Shown: in pieces, positions 15,273 to 22,655 of the stretch | Layout: each line of letters opens with the position of its first letter | Numbering within the stretch: the first letter of the stretch is position 1 | DNA from: Acinetobacter defluvii | GTDB taxonomy: Bacteria; Pseudomonadota; Gammaproteobacteria; Pseudomonadales; Moraxellaceae | Reading direction: 5' to 3' | DNA length: 64,000 nucleotides | Assembly (NCBI RefSeq): GCF_001704615.3 | Contig: NZ_CP029397.2 | Span: forward strand, 1,736,001-1,800,000 | Program-made: the position numbers and the translations under genes | The notes under the pieces: model-generated | Database searches by the model: none | Told to the model about the DNA's origin: nothing | Seen by the model: only the letters and a program-made list of their open reading frames with translations

Positions 15273-15545
15273 GTGGCAACATCTAAATGTGGTAACTGTA
15301 ATTCAGCATCATTTGAGTTGGAAATAAAGAGTGATGTAAAAGGTTCTGCATACCCTTTTACATTCATCCAGTGCTCATCTTGTGGAAGTGTTGTTGGAGT
15401 TCTAGAGGAGAAAAATTCAGAATGGCTTCTTTCTCAACTCAGAAAAAAAATTGAAAACATAGAAGTCATAACTTCTAATATTGATAGCAATATTGTTAAG
15501 CTACCAAAAATAGTAAAACAATTTTTTAAATCAAGTAAAAAATAA
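15273..15545 (+). CDS. Zinc-ribbon phage protein, GTG start
   Basis: A 90-residue protein starts at GTG, 7 nt after GGAG. Residues 6-42 form a zinc ribbon: CGNCNSASFELEI and, 27 residues on, CSSCGSVVGVL. A charged helix follows (about 50-85) that may be a coiled coil. It is in the repressor-side plus-strand group. The role is unknown. Confidence 0.55.
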   Translation: MATSKCGNCNSASFELEIKSDVKGSAYPFTFIQCSSCGSVVGVLEEKNSEWLLSQLRKKIENIEVITSNIDSNIVKLPKIVKQFFKSSKK

Positions 15546-15548
15546 ATA

Positions 15549-15800
15549 TCATCCTTTTAAAGCATTAGAGCCATTTTCCTGATTTTTATCTTTTTTAGAG
15601 GTTTTGAGGATGGCTTTGTTGAGTCTCCATTTTGATTTTTTAGGCTGCTTTTTTTCTGAATGTTTTTTTTGATCAAATACAAATGTCTCAGCAATAGATA
15701 TATACCCTTGTATCAATGCAGGATCTTGAAAACCTGATTTAATATAAGCTTCATACAACCCTGCCCTAAATTCAGTTCTAGTCATTTTAACAAACTCCAT
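15549..15800 (-). CDS. Small basic protein, unknown
   Basis: An 83-residue protein has an N-terminal helical part (MTRTEFRAGLYEAYIKSGFQ) and a Lys/Ser-rich C-terminal half (HSEKKQPKKSKWRLNKAIL). It converges with the zinc-ribbon gene, the two stops lying 3 bp apart. No good ribosome binding site is seen at the first ATG; the second ATG (MTRTE, five codons on) is an alternative start. Reality moderately likely. Confidence 0.4.
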   Translation of the reverse strand: MEFVKMTRTEFRAGLYEAYIKSGFQDPALIQGYISIAETFVFDQKKHSEKKQPKKSKWRLNKAILKTSKKDKNQENGSNALKG

Positions 15801-15868
15801 AACCCACCCAGTGTGGTTTTTTTTCTAGTATAATCATATTTTTTACACTTTACTTAAGGAAATAAAAC

Positions 15869-16228
15869 TTGAAATATTTAATTAGTTCTTCACTAATTGC
15901 TATCGCATTGACACTAACAGGTTGTAACTCGTCTCCTATACAATCAACCAAACCCGTGGAAAGCACACTAAGTACTCCTGCAGAAACCCAAGTTATTAAC
16001 TTTGTAGGACCAATGGATCTTACCATCCAACTAAAATCATCAGACAACTTTGAAACTGCAGAAATGACTGATAATTCTGGGCGAGTGATTCACTTAAAAG
16101 CTGCAGTATCAGGAAGCGGTATGCGTTTAGCAAATGATGATGGGGTATCAATTCACTTTAAGAATGGTGAAGGTATTGTGGAATTCATTAAAGATAAATC
16201 TATTAGCATTATTGAAGTAAAAAAATAG
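15869..16228 (+). CDS. Prophage-encoded lipoprotein
   Basis: The 119-residue protein has a clear lipoprotein signal: MKYLISSSLIAIALTLTGCN, with lipobox LTGC at residues 16-19. The mature part is a small beta-rich domain (MDLTIQLKSSDNFETAEM; GRVIHLKAAVSGSGMRL) with no recognised family. It should be anchored in the envelope. With its own terminator and a position outside the replication and structural operons it looks like a moron expressed in the lysogen, for example for envelope modification or superinfection immunity, but the function is not known. Confidence 0.65.
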   Translation: MKYLISSSLIAIALTLTGCNSSPIQSTKPVESTLSTPAETQVINFVGPMDLTIQLKSSDNFETAEMTDNSGRVIHLKAAVSGSGMRLANDDGVSIHFKNGEGIVEFIKDKSISIIEVKK

Positions 16229-16243
16229 TTCATTCGATTCAAG

Positions 16244-16275
16244 TCCCCCATTCTTTATAATGGGGGATTTTATTT
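16244..16275 (+). terminator. Terminator of the lipoprotein gene
   Basis: TCCCCCAT (16244-16251) pairs with ATGGGGGA (16260-16267) and a T-rich tract follows. Confidence 0.85.
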
Positions 16276-16415
16276 ATATAGATTGAAAATATTTATTTTT
16301 ATTAATATTTTTTGATATTAATAACTCTTTATTTAAGTTTTATATTTATGTATTTATTCATGTTTTATATATACAATAATAATAGTTCATTTAAGAATCT
16401 AAACAGTGAATATTT

Positions 16416-17372
16416 ATGTTAAGTCACCATGGTTTTAAAAGCTTTGAAGAGGCAGGTAAAATGGTTTTAAAATACCTGCACAATCACTTTGATTTCAGTT
16501 TATGGATGATTACTCGAACTGAGGGTGACGATTGGATTGTGTTGCAAAGTGAAGATAATTGCTATGGTGTTAAGCAAGGTAAAGTATTTCGTTGGGCAGA
16601 TTCTTTTTGTTCTCAAATGGTACAAGGCAGAGCTCCTCGAATAGCTCCTTCATCAGGTCATATTCCATTATATCGTGAAGCTGGTATAAATCAGTTAGTA
16701 AACATAAAATCATATGTTGGTCAACCACTCACAAAAGAAGATGGAACGCTTTTTGGTACGCTTTGTGCCATTGACCCACAACCTCAGTCAGAAAATATTC
16801 TGGAAAATGCTGAACTATTTGAACTGTTAGCACAGATGTTGAGTTATATCTTACAAGCTGAATTAAGAGAAGCACAACAAATACGTGAAACTGAACATTT
16901 TGAAGCACAAGCTCATAGTGACCCACTTACCGGTCTGTTTAACCGTAGAGCTTGGGATAAATTAATTAAATCAGAAGAAAAGCGTTGTCAACAATATGGT
17001 CATCCTGCTGCAGTATTGATAATTGATCTGAATGATTTAAAAATTACAAACGACTCTTTAGGTCATGTTGCGGGTGATATGCTTATTAAAAGAACAGCTT
17101 TAACTTTAAAAAATAATGTACGCAGCAATGATATTGTAGCTCGTTTGGGTGGAGATGAATTTGCCATACTTAGTATAGAAACTAATTTGGAGAATGCTAA
17201 AAAGCTTGTATTAAGAATCAAAAATGCTTTACTAGAAGCCAATATTAGCGCTGCAATTGGTTTAGAAATGAGGGATCCAACATATGGATTATCGGCCGCT
17301 ATTATAGAAGCCGATAAAAAAATGTACAAAGACAAAGCCTCAATTAAATCAAATAGTACTTTTATTAGATAG
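16416..17372 (+). CDS. GAF-GGDEF diguanylate cyclase carried by the prophage
   Basis: The 318-residue protein has an N-terminal GAF-like sensor domain (about 5-145; SFCSQMVQGRAPRIAPSSGH and GTLFGTLCAIDPQP). A full GGDEF domain follows (about 165-310). The active-site motif LGGDEFAIL is intact and is preceded at five residues by RSND, the RxxD product-inhibition site. DPLTGLFNRRAW marks the domain start. It should make cyclic di-GMP in the cytoplasm and so influence attachment and motility of the lysogen. It stands alone between terminators, in the moron region. The ribosome binding site is weak. No signal or membrane segment is seen. Confidence 0.85.
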   Translation: MLSHHGFKSFEEAGKMVLKYLHNHFDFSLWMITRTEGDDWIVLQSEDNCYGVKQGKVFRWADSFCSQMVQGRAPRIAPSSGHIPLYREAGINQLVNIKSYVGQPLTKEDGTLFGTLCAIDPQPQSENILENAELFELLAQMLSYILQAELREAQQIRETEHFEAQAHSDPLTGLFNRRAWDKLIKSEEKRCQQYGHPAAVLIIDLNDLKITNDSLGHVAGDMLIKRTALTLKNNVRSNDIVARLGGDEFAILSIETNLENAKKLVLRIKNALLEANISAAIGLEMRDPTYGLSAAIIEADKKMYKDKASIKSNSTFIR

Positions 17373-17661
17373 GAGATATTGACTACAAATTTATTTTTAT
17401 TTCCTTTGCATAGCTTAAAATATTTTAATAAAGGTACCTAATCTAGTCGTCTCCCGCATCTTGTTTCGTTAAAGGCATTTCTATTGGGGTAATTCTTTAG
17501 ATTTTTAATAACTATTGATATTTATTAAGCTTAAGATTTTATAGATCACATCTTAAGTTAATATTTAGAGATGTGTGACGTTTAATATTTTTCCCCATAA
17601 TAAATTCTACGACCCACTTTTGGTGGGTTTTCTTTTAAAAATCCATACTTTCCCTGATATT
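17373..17661. other. Intergenic stretch between cyclase and small plus-strand gene
   Basis: The stretch is AT-rich. It contains an 8-bp inverted repeat (CTTAAGAT/ATCTTAAG, about 17529-17556) and the terminator at 17612-17635. I see no gene in it. Confidence 0.5.
17612..17635 (+). terminator. Plus-strand terminator
   Basis: ACCCAC (17612-17617) pairs with GTGGGT (17623-17628) and a T-rich tract follows. Being inside the longest open frame that starts at 17575, it shows that the real gene there begins further downstream. Confidence 0.75.
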
Positions 17662-17916
17662 ATGAAGCTGAGACTCTGCACCAACATTGTTCTCAAAACA
17701 TCCATAAATATCGGAGAAAATATTAAACCTGAAATTATAGAAGCCCTAGCGTTAGAGCTTACTAAATCAAAACTTGCTAATAAAGAAACTACTGCATCTG
17801 ATTGGGTTCAAGCCTATAAGGAATCACATGCAGAGATTGAAGAAGTATGTGATGAAGGACGTGTACATCACCAACCACTTGCTGGTGGTTCACGTGTGTT
17901 TAACGATTTACCTTAG
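17662..17916 (+). CDS. Small phage protein, start uncertain
   Basis: The frame ends with EALALELTKSKLANKETTASDWVQAY, a helical region, and a tail GGSRVFNDLP. From the ATG at 17662 it has 84 residues, but no ribosome binding site precedes that codon. A good GGAG lies 5 nt before an in-frame ATT at 17722, which would give a 64-residue protein beginning (M)KPEIIEALALE. I suspect the shorter form. The C-terminus overlaps the convergent gene at 17900 by 17 bp. Function unknown. Confidence 0.45.
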   Translation: MKLRLCTNIVLKTSINIGENIKPEIIEALALELTKSKLANKETTASDWVQAYKESHAEIEEVCDEGRVHHQPLAGGSRVFNDLP

Positions 17917-18148
17917 AAATCACATGACAACCATTCTTTTGTGAAAATTCCAGAAGAATGGCTTTTAGTTCACCTAAAACCCTCAGTGGGCATTCAATCT
18001 CGACCGTACTAATATAATTTCCATAAATAAGTTTTTGTGCAGCACCCACCTGTTTCTCTATATCTTCAGGCTTCACACCGCTCAGTATTAGCTTTTCAAC
18101 AAATTGTTTACGCCATTCAAATATTTCATTCGAAAGCTGCATGCTCAT
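17900..18148 (-). CDS. Small phage protein, divergent from the recombination operon
   Basis: An 82-residue protein (MSMQLSNEIFEWRKQFVEKL...) starts at 18148, where AAAGGTGA lies 6 nt upstream; a longer frame beginning 16 codons earlier lacks a site. It is helical, with KPEDIEKQVGAAQKLIYG and a C-terminal hydrophobic patch (LRVLGELKAILLEF). Its promoter lies among the operators at 18197-18261, so it is probably controlled by the repressor. Function unknown. Confidence 0.5.
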   Translation of the reverse strand: MSMQLSNEIFEWRKQFVEKLILSGVKPEDIEKQVGAAQKLIYGNYISTVEIECPLRVLGELKAILLEFSQKNGCHVISKVNR

Positions 18149-18196
18149 TCTTATCACCTTTAGGAGTTGGGTTTTCTTTTGTCTATTAAAACACAA

Positions 18197-18261
18197 TACT
18201 AAATTAAATCACTAAATATTTAGTAAATACTATTGACAATATATTTAGTAAATACTAAATT
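18197..18261 (+). promoter_or_regulatory. Operator-covered promoter of the recombination operon
   Basis: Two copies of the palindrome TTTAGTA-AA-TACTA are present, at 18219-18234 (last bases mismatched) and 18244-18259 (perfect, TTTAGTA-AA-TACTAAA), plus a half-site at 18197-18203. TTGACA at 18233-18238 and TAAATT at 18256-18261 are 17 bp apart and flank the perfect copy, so a bound repressor would sit between the -35 and -10 boxes. The same 15-mer occurs between cI and the Cro-like gene. Confidence 0.75.
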
Positions 18262-18281
18262 AAATCTCATCAGAAAACAAA

Positions 18282-18315
18282 AAAGCCCCTAGCTTTCGAC
18301 GGAGAGGGACTTTTT
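18282..18315 (+). terminator. Terminator-like hairpin in the operon leader
   Basis: AAAGCCCCT (18282-18290) pairs with AGGGACTTT (18305-18313) with one mismatch, and T-rich sequence follows. It lies between the promoter and the first gene (18336), so it would act as an attenuator or antitermination point. Confidence 0.55.
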
Positions 18316-18335
18316 ACTCAAAGAGTGAGATTAGT

Positions 18336-18797
18336 ATGAATGCAAAACTAAATTCCATCAACCCTACTGTTACACATCGTGTACCTACAGGCTTTCTAAA
18401 AGTCGCTGCTGCTACGAGTTTATTCGCTTTTGGCGCTATCTCTTTAGCTTTTGATCATAAAGCTACTGAATACAAGCCACCTCTAGCAACTGAATACATC
18501 CCTTCTACTTACGCTGTGCAAACAATTGAAATCACATCGATGAGTACTGGCTACGCCGTTATTCAGCTCGATGACTTTACTGTGAAGTTCCCTTTTGAAT
18601 ATGTAGCACATAAAGACAACTATGGTGTACCAGGATCTGACTTCACTACTGTAGAAATTAAAGAACTCGGAGAAATCAAAGTCTTTGACGACAAAGGTAA
18701 TCCATATCGTGACTTCACTGACCAGCTCGACCACCGTAATTTTAATAATTTGCTTGTTGGTTTTATTGAGAAAAATCATTTAGTGGAGGCTGTGTAA
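18336..18797 (+). CDS. Phage protein with one membrane segment, unknown
   Basis: The 153-residue protein is the first gene of the plus-strand recombination operon. A hydrophobic stretch (FLKVAAATSLFAFGAISLAF, about 20-39) looks like a membrane anchor or signal. The remainder is a beta-rich domain (TGYAVIQLDDFTVKFPFEY) with acidic loops. Its stop overlaps the next start by one base. I do not recognise the family. Confidence 0.55.
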   Translation: MNAKLNSINPTVTHRVPTGFLKVAAATSLFAFGAISLAFDHKATEYKPPLATEYIPSTYAVQTIEITSMSTGYAVIQLDDFTVKFPFEYVAHKDNYGVPGSDFTTVEIKELGEIKVFDDKGNPYRDFTDQLDHRNFNNLLVGFIEKNHLVEAV

Positions 18798-19561
18798 TGT
18801 CAAATCAAAATCCTATTACAAATTTAAAGATTTGGAATGATGTAAAACAAACTCCGACCAATTTCTTAAAGAAAATTGAGTTTGGTTATCTCAAAGGTAA
18901 ATCTGACATCAATCCACAATGGCGATTAATGGCAATGACACAGGCATTCGGTCCTGTTGGTCATGGATGGACTTATCGAATTGTCCGAACTTGGTCTGAA
19001 ACAGCACCTTCTGGCTCAGTGATGTGCTTTGCAGAAGTTGCAGTAAAAACTAAATTTGAAGGCGCTTGGGGTGAAGAGTTCTCTGGTGTGGGTGGTTCAG
19101 AAATTGTGGAACTCGCTAAAGGACAATTAAAAGCAAATGATGAGGGTTATAAAAAAGCAGTTACTGATGCTCTTGGTGTTGCGTTTAAAGCGATTGGTGT
19201 GGCTGCCGATGTTTATCTTGGGAATTATGATGGTAGTAAATATTTATATGAATACGATCATGCATATCAAGAAGGTCAAGTACCTGCTCAACCGCAAAAT
19301 TCAAACCCACAACAACAGCCAGTTCAACAGCAGAAACCTAAAGACAATCGCACTCAAGAGCAACTGTATAACGATGCTTTGAATGCAATCAAAGATGCTC
19401 CTGACACAAAAATCTTAAATGCTGCAATGAAGAAATTTAAAGGCACGCTTTATGAGGCTGGTATCAAAAATGCCTGCTGTGCCCGTGCTGACATGATGGG
19501 TTGGCCAATCAAACAAGCTCAACTAAACCAAAACTCAAACCAGCAAGCAATGCATCACTGA
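18797..19561 (+). CDS. Rad52-like single-strand annealing protein (probable)
   Basis: The 254-residue protein has an N-terminal domain (about 20-150) with the pattern of phage Rad52/Sak-type annealing proteins: INPQWRLMAMTQAFGPVGHG, a beta-rich middle, then DEGYKKAVTDALGVAFKAIG, which matches the 'A-x-TDAL-(K/S)RA' helix of that group. A Gln/Pro-rich linker (about 168-190) and a small C-terminal helical part follow. Such proteins pair complementary strands in phage recombination. Assignment rests on pattern and operon position; a structure prediction would settle it. Confidence 0.65.
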   Translation: MSNQNPITNLKIWNDVKQTPTNFLKKIEFGYLKGKSDINPQWRLMAMTQAFGPVGHGWTYRIVRTWSETAPSGSVMCFAEVAVKTKFEGAWGEEFSGVGGSEIVELAKGQLKANDEGYKKAVTDALGVAFKAIGVAADVYLGNYDGSKYLYEYDHAYQEGQVPAQPQNSNPQQQPVQQQKPKDNRTQEQLYNDALNAIKDAPDTKILNAAMKKFKGTLYEAGIKNACCARADMMGWPIKQAQLNQNSNQQAMHH

Positions 19562-19571
19562 GGGATAAGGT

Positions 19572-20621
19572 ATGAATATTTTAAATGGAAATGAAGCATT
19601 CGCGGCATTAATGGCAGGCAAAAATATCATGTGTCGTGCTGCAGGTGAGTTAATTGAGTTTGATGACTTAGACCAATTCCCTGCTACTGTTTTTGCAATG
19701 CAAAATTATGAGTTTTGTATCAAACGAGAAACAACCGTATTGGCAGACATTCAATTTACTAAACCTGTTATGCCCCATGATTTAGAAGTTGGCCAAGAAA
19801 TCTATATCGTTATGCCCACTTGTATCTTACGCACTCAATATGACCACGAACATGGTGATATTTGTATAAGTGTTGCGAATGGCTTTGCGCAACTTGATGC
19901 AGAAAATGCGAAATTACAACTTCAGGCATTCGGTAAATCTTTTGGAAACATGATTACTGAAATTGAGGTGAAAGACGGTTTTAACGATAAGCCTAAAAAG
20001 ACTCGAGCTTCTCGTAAAAAATTAGATGCTCCTGAGCCTGCTAAATCTATCAGTGAGGAGCACTCTGAACCTAAAGTTGAAATTTCAATCGAAACTGAAC
20101 TGCAACTTTATCTAGATGGAATTAAGGCTTGTACGAGTGAAGAAGAAATTAACTGCACCTTGTTTGATGTTCATAGAGTTGGTTTCAATGAGAACCAGCT
20201 TAGTGAAATCAAAGTTGCTAAAGAATGCAAACTCGTTGAACTTAGTTTGGATTTAAATACGTCTCAAGATAATCAATATAAAAATTTATTGAATGAATTA
20301 CTTGAAAAAGCTGAAGAAGCTAAAACGCCAGTTGAGGCAACAGCTTTAACCACATATACAAAATCGTGGACTGAAGAACAGCGCAAGCCGTTAATTGATG
20401 CAATTCATAAACGCTTAAATGAGTTGAATGTGGGGGTAGAGGCTGATGTTCAACTGCCTTCGCTAATGGTTCGTATTCAAAACTCAAAGAATGAACACGA
20501 GCTAAATGAACTACTACCTGAAATTCGATCTCGTCATCCAGATATTCAACCAAAACTCATGGGTTATGTTCGCGCACGTCGATTTGAGTTAGAGAATGGA
20601 CCTAATGGAGCTGCTCAATGA
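19572..20621 (+). CDS. Phage protein, unknown, in recombination operon
   Basis: The 349-residue protein begins with a small domain (about 1-140; NILNGNEAFAALMAGKNIMC, then VGQEIYIVMPTCILRTQYD). A Lys/Pro linker (DKPKKTRASRKK) follows, then a helical C-terminal half with repeated short helices (EEEINCTLFDVHRVGFNE; PSLMVRIQNSKNEHELNEL). The helical repeats echo those at the C-terminus of the annealing protein (ALNAIKDAPDTKILN). It might partner the annealing protein, but no family is recognised. Confidence 0.5.
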   Translation: MNILNGNEAFAALMAGKNIMCRAAGELIEFDDLDQFPATVFAMQNYEFCIKRETTVLADIQFTKPVMPHDLEVGQEIYIVMPTCILRTQYDHEHGDICISVANGFAQLDAENAKLQLQAFGKSFGNMITEIEVKDGFNDKPKKTRASRKKLDAPEPAKSISEEHSEPKVEISIETELQLYLDGIKACTSEEEINCTLFDVHRVGFNENQLSEIKVAKECKLVELSLDLNTSQDNQYKNLLNELLEKAEEAKTPVEATALTTYTKSWTEEQRKPLIDAIHKRLNELNVGVEADVQLPSLMVRIQNSKNEHELNELLPEIRSRHPDIQPKLMGYVRARRFELENGPNGAAQ

Positions 20622-20926
20622 AACAGGTTGTTAAACCGAAGAACCTAGATGCGTTTCGCATCTGGTTCGACAAACTCGGATATCAAGTTAAATGCTTAAG
20701 TGGTAAAGGCTTCACTGCCCGTACCAATGATCGATATATAAAAAAGTGCTTTCACTATGTATTAGTCACTGACTCACTAGGTGGTAATGATGCAGCTTTT
20801 AAACTCGGCAAAGAATTTGAAGATCATCTTCGTGCACCTGAGCAAACTTGTACAGAAAAAGCTGAAATGGAAATTCGACACATGATGAAAGGAGATGAAA
20901 ATGGAGTTTTATCTTTTGTTGCTTGA
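20618..20926 (+). CDS. Phage protein, unknown
   Basis: A 102-residue protein (MKQVVKPKNLDAFRIWFDKLGY...) overlaps the previous gene by 4 bp. It is compact and mixed alpha/beta, with GFTARTNDRYIKKCFHYVLV in the middle and an acidic helical end. Its last 26 bases contain the ribosome binding site and start of a tiny gene at 20901. No domain recognised. Confidence 0.5.
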   Translation: MKQVVKPKNLDAFRIWFDKLGYQVKCLSGKGFTARTNDRYIKKCFHYVLVTDSLGGNDAAFKLGKEFEDHLRAPEQTCTEKAEMEIRHMMKGDENGVLSFVA

Positions 20927-20984
20927 AATTTTATTGGTGGTGAACGGAACGATTGTAGTTAATTTTGATGTATGGAGTTGGTGA
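20901..20984 (+). CDS. 27-residue hydrophobic phage peptide
   Basis: A 27-codon frame has a strong ribosome binding site (AAAGGAGATG, 4-5 nt before the ATG). Its start lies inside the preceding gene and its TGA overlaps the ATG of the next (ATGA), so it is fully embedded in the operon's coupling chain. The product (MEFYLLLLEILLVVNGTIVV...) is largely one hydrophobic helix. Function unknown; it may also serve mainly to couple translation. Confidence 0.5.
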   Translation: MEFYLLLLEILLVVNGTIVVNFDVWSW

Positions 20985-21208
20985 TGGATTCAGCTAAAGA
21001 TTTTCAAAAAGAAGTTGCTAGTAAGAATTTTGAGAATGCTAAAAATAAAGTAATCAAAGTCTTGCAAAATGAACCATTTGGATTATCAGTAAGTCAATTA
21101 ATGACAGCTGCTAGACTGAGTGCAAAAACAGTTAAGGTAATTCTTCAGTGTACTGAATTCAAATTTGAAAATAATGTTTGTTTTTTGGCAAATGGAAAGG
21201 TGGTGTGA
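20984..21208 (+). CDS. Small helix-turn-helix-like phage protein
   Basis: The 74-residue protein starts at the ATG that overlaps the stop of the tiny gene. Residues 20-60 (NKVIKVLQNEPFGLSVSQLM, then LSAKTVKVILQCTEFKFEN) have the winged-helix pattern of small regulators. It overlaps the next gene by one base. Confidence 0.55.
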   Translation: MDSAKDFQKEVASKNFENAKNKVIKVLQNEPFGLSVSQLMTAARLSAKTVKVILQCTEFKFENNVCFLANGKVV

Positions 21209-21495
21209 TGGGAGCATTGCAAGAATATTTAATTGTGGTCGAATCTAACAAGCCACCCCATGTCACAATTGGGCAAAATATTGGCGGTGCCGTTGTTAAA
21301 GAATTGAAAGAAGTTGAGGTTAAGTTAGTTTCAGCAGCTCAACTTGCCAAAATTTACAACCTCAGTGTAAATACAATTCGAGATAAATTGGTCAGTATTA
21401 ATCAAGGCACAGCGGGAAAATGTTTGTACAACCCCCAACTTGCACATAATGTACTTACTACAAAAAACCAAAGAGGCAGACCGAGAGCTAATTAG
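21208..21495 (+). CDS. Small DNA-binding phage protein (probable)
   Basis: The 95-residue protein starts at 21208, where TGATG joins it to the previous gene and GGTGGTG gives a ribosome binding site. The C-terminal half has a clear helix-turn-helix, SAAQLAKIYNLSVNTIRDKL (about 42-61), and a basic tail QRGRPRAN. At the end of the recombination operon, convergent with the integrase (4-bp overlap), it is a candidate excisionase or operon regulator; neither role is shown. Confidence 0.5.
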   Translation: MGALQEYLIVVESNKPPHVTIGQNIGGAVVKELKEVEVKLVSAAQLAKIYNLSVNTIRDKLVSINQGTAGKCLYNPQLAHNVLTTKNQRGRPRAN

Positions 21496-22511
21496 CTCTC
21501 GGTTTCATTAAACATTTCCACAAGATCCTGAGCATCGGGGTTGTAATAAGTATTGATTAATATCCCAATAGTCTTATGCCCAGTAATTTTTGCCAAAACT
21601 TCCACAGGTAATTTTCTTATTTTAACCATTCTCGTAATCGCTTCATGTCGTGTGTCATGAAAATTAATATTGTTTAAACCCGCCTCGCCTCTTACTCTAA
21701 TCCATGTTCTGCCTAAAGACTTTTGTTTTACAGGAACAATAATATCTTGATCTAACGGTATTAGGTCCAAAAGCCTTTTAGCTTCTTTTGATAGTGGCAC
21801 ATTTCTAGATTCACCATTTTTAGTCATTGGTAGAAATATAAAGCCATTTTTTATGTGCTCACGCTTCATTGCTAGTATTTCGCCTTGACGCATTGCTGTT
21901 TCAAGTGCAAATAACATAGCCCAGCATGTGTAATGCATCACTCTAGTTGGTTTTTTCGTTATATCCCATTTAAAAAACTGAATTAATCTTTCTTGATCTT
22001 CAATACTGATCCGCTGACTACGTCCCTTACCTTTATCTGGCTTAACAACGGTTTGCCAAACATTATTTTCAATTAAAAATAATTCTTTTTGAGCATAGCT
22101 AATAATGGATGAAAACATTGCAAACTCTCGCAATGCAGTACTGCTTTTGACTTCTTGTATGCGTTTGTTTCTCCATTGAACAATGTCATTTGGTTTTATG
22201 TCGTGAATTGATTTTGTTGCAAGACCACCAAGAATCCTATGAATATTATCTAGTTTATTTCTTATGACTCTGGCAGATTTTAATTTATTACCCTTTTCTA
22301 GATAATATTTTTCACAAAGCTGATCAAAAGGAAAAATCGGCTTTATGCCTTGCTCTTCTTTCGACTTGCCTGTCTTTAACTCTAATAATTTTAATGCTGC
22401 CCATTGTTCACATTCTTTTTCAGTGTCTCTTGTGGCACTAATTCTCTTCCCATTAAACATTAATTCAATGCGGAAAGAGTTACCTCTTTTACGTGGCTTT
22501 GGGATCTTCAT
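21492..22511 (-). CDS. Tyrosine-family phage integrase
   Basis: The 339-residue recombinase has an N-terminal arm-binding and core-binding part (about 1-160; WRNKRIQEVKSSTALREFAM). The C-terminal catalytic domain (about 170-335) shows the active-site set: Arg in ETAMRQGEIL, HDTRHEAITR for His and Arg, GHKTIGI for the third His/Lys region, and the nucleophile Tyr in NTYYNPDAQ. It integrates and excises the prophage at the attachment site just to its right. The length and motifs are complete, so it should be active. Confidence 0.93.
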   Translation of the reverse strand: MKIPKPRKRGNSFRIELMFNGKRISATRDTEKECEQWAALKLLELKTGKSKEEQGIKPIFPFDQLCEKYYLEKGNKLKSARVIRNKLDNIHRILGGLATKSIHDIKPNDIVQWRNKRIQEVKSSTALREFAMFSSIISYAQKELFLIENNVWQTVVKPDKGKGRSQRISIEDQERLIQFFKWDITKKPTRVMHYTCWAMLFALETAMRQGEILAMKREHIKNGFIFLPMTKNGESRNVPLSKEAKRLLDLIPLDQDIIVPVKQKSLGRTWIRVRGEAGLNNINFHDTRHEAITRMVKIRKLPVEVLAKITGHKTIGILINTYYNPDAQDLVEMFNETES

Positions 22512-22513
22512 TT

Positions 22514-22534
22514 TTGGCGTAATCTTGGCGTAAT
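22514..22534. repeat. Tandem direct repeat before the integrase start
   Basis: TTGGCGTAAT occurs twice in register (22514-22523 and 22525-22534), an 11-bp period that matches one helical turn. The pair lies directly upstream of the integrase start. Arm-type integrase or excisionase sites are often such short direct repeats, which would also allow autoregulation. Confidence 0.5.
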
Positions 22535-22605
22535 AAACTTACAATTATTCTTATTTTATAGTAAAAATAGGTAAAATACTCACCTTTTAGCGCAGCATAC
22601 ACGAC

Positions 22606-22645
22606 AAAAAACTTGTGCTGAATAAAATTAATTTCAGCACAAGTT
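22606..22645 (-). terminator. Terminator of yceI
   Basis: A 13-bp perfect stem (22610-22622 with 22633-22645) is followed on the minus strand by six T. It is the first host feature right of the prophage. Confidence 0.9.
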
Positions 22646-22655
22646 GTTGAATTTA

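Larger units (their letters stand above)
1..22605. mobile_element. Prophage, right-hand part (left end outside window)
   Basis: Packaging and head genes, an early replication operon, a CI-type repressor with a divergent Cro-like gene, a recombination operon and a tyrosine integrase occur in one continuous block. Host genes begin immediately after the integrase with yceI, whose terminator stem starts near 22606. The right attachment site should therefore lie between about 22535 and 22605. It cannot be fixed because the left end is not in the window. No tail or lysis genes are visible, and they presumably lie to the left. Confidence 0.93.

Noticed and set aside
22535..22605. Search for a tRNA gene as the prophage attachment site.
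   Set aside because: No tRNA arm pattern is present between the integrase and yceI, and the left end is not available to define a core repeat.
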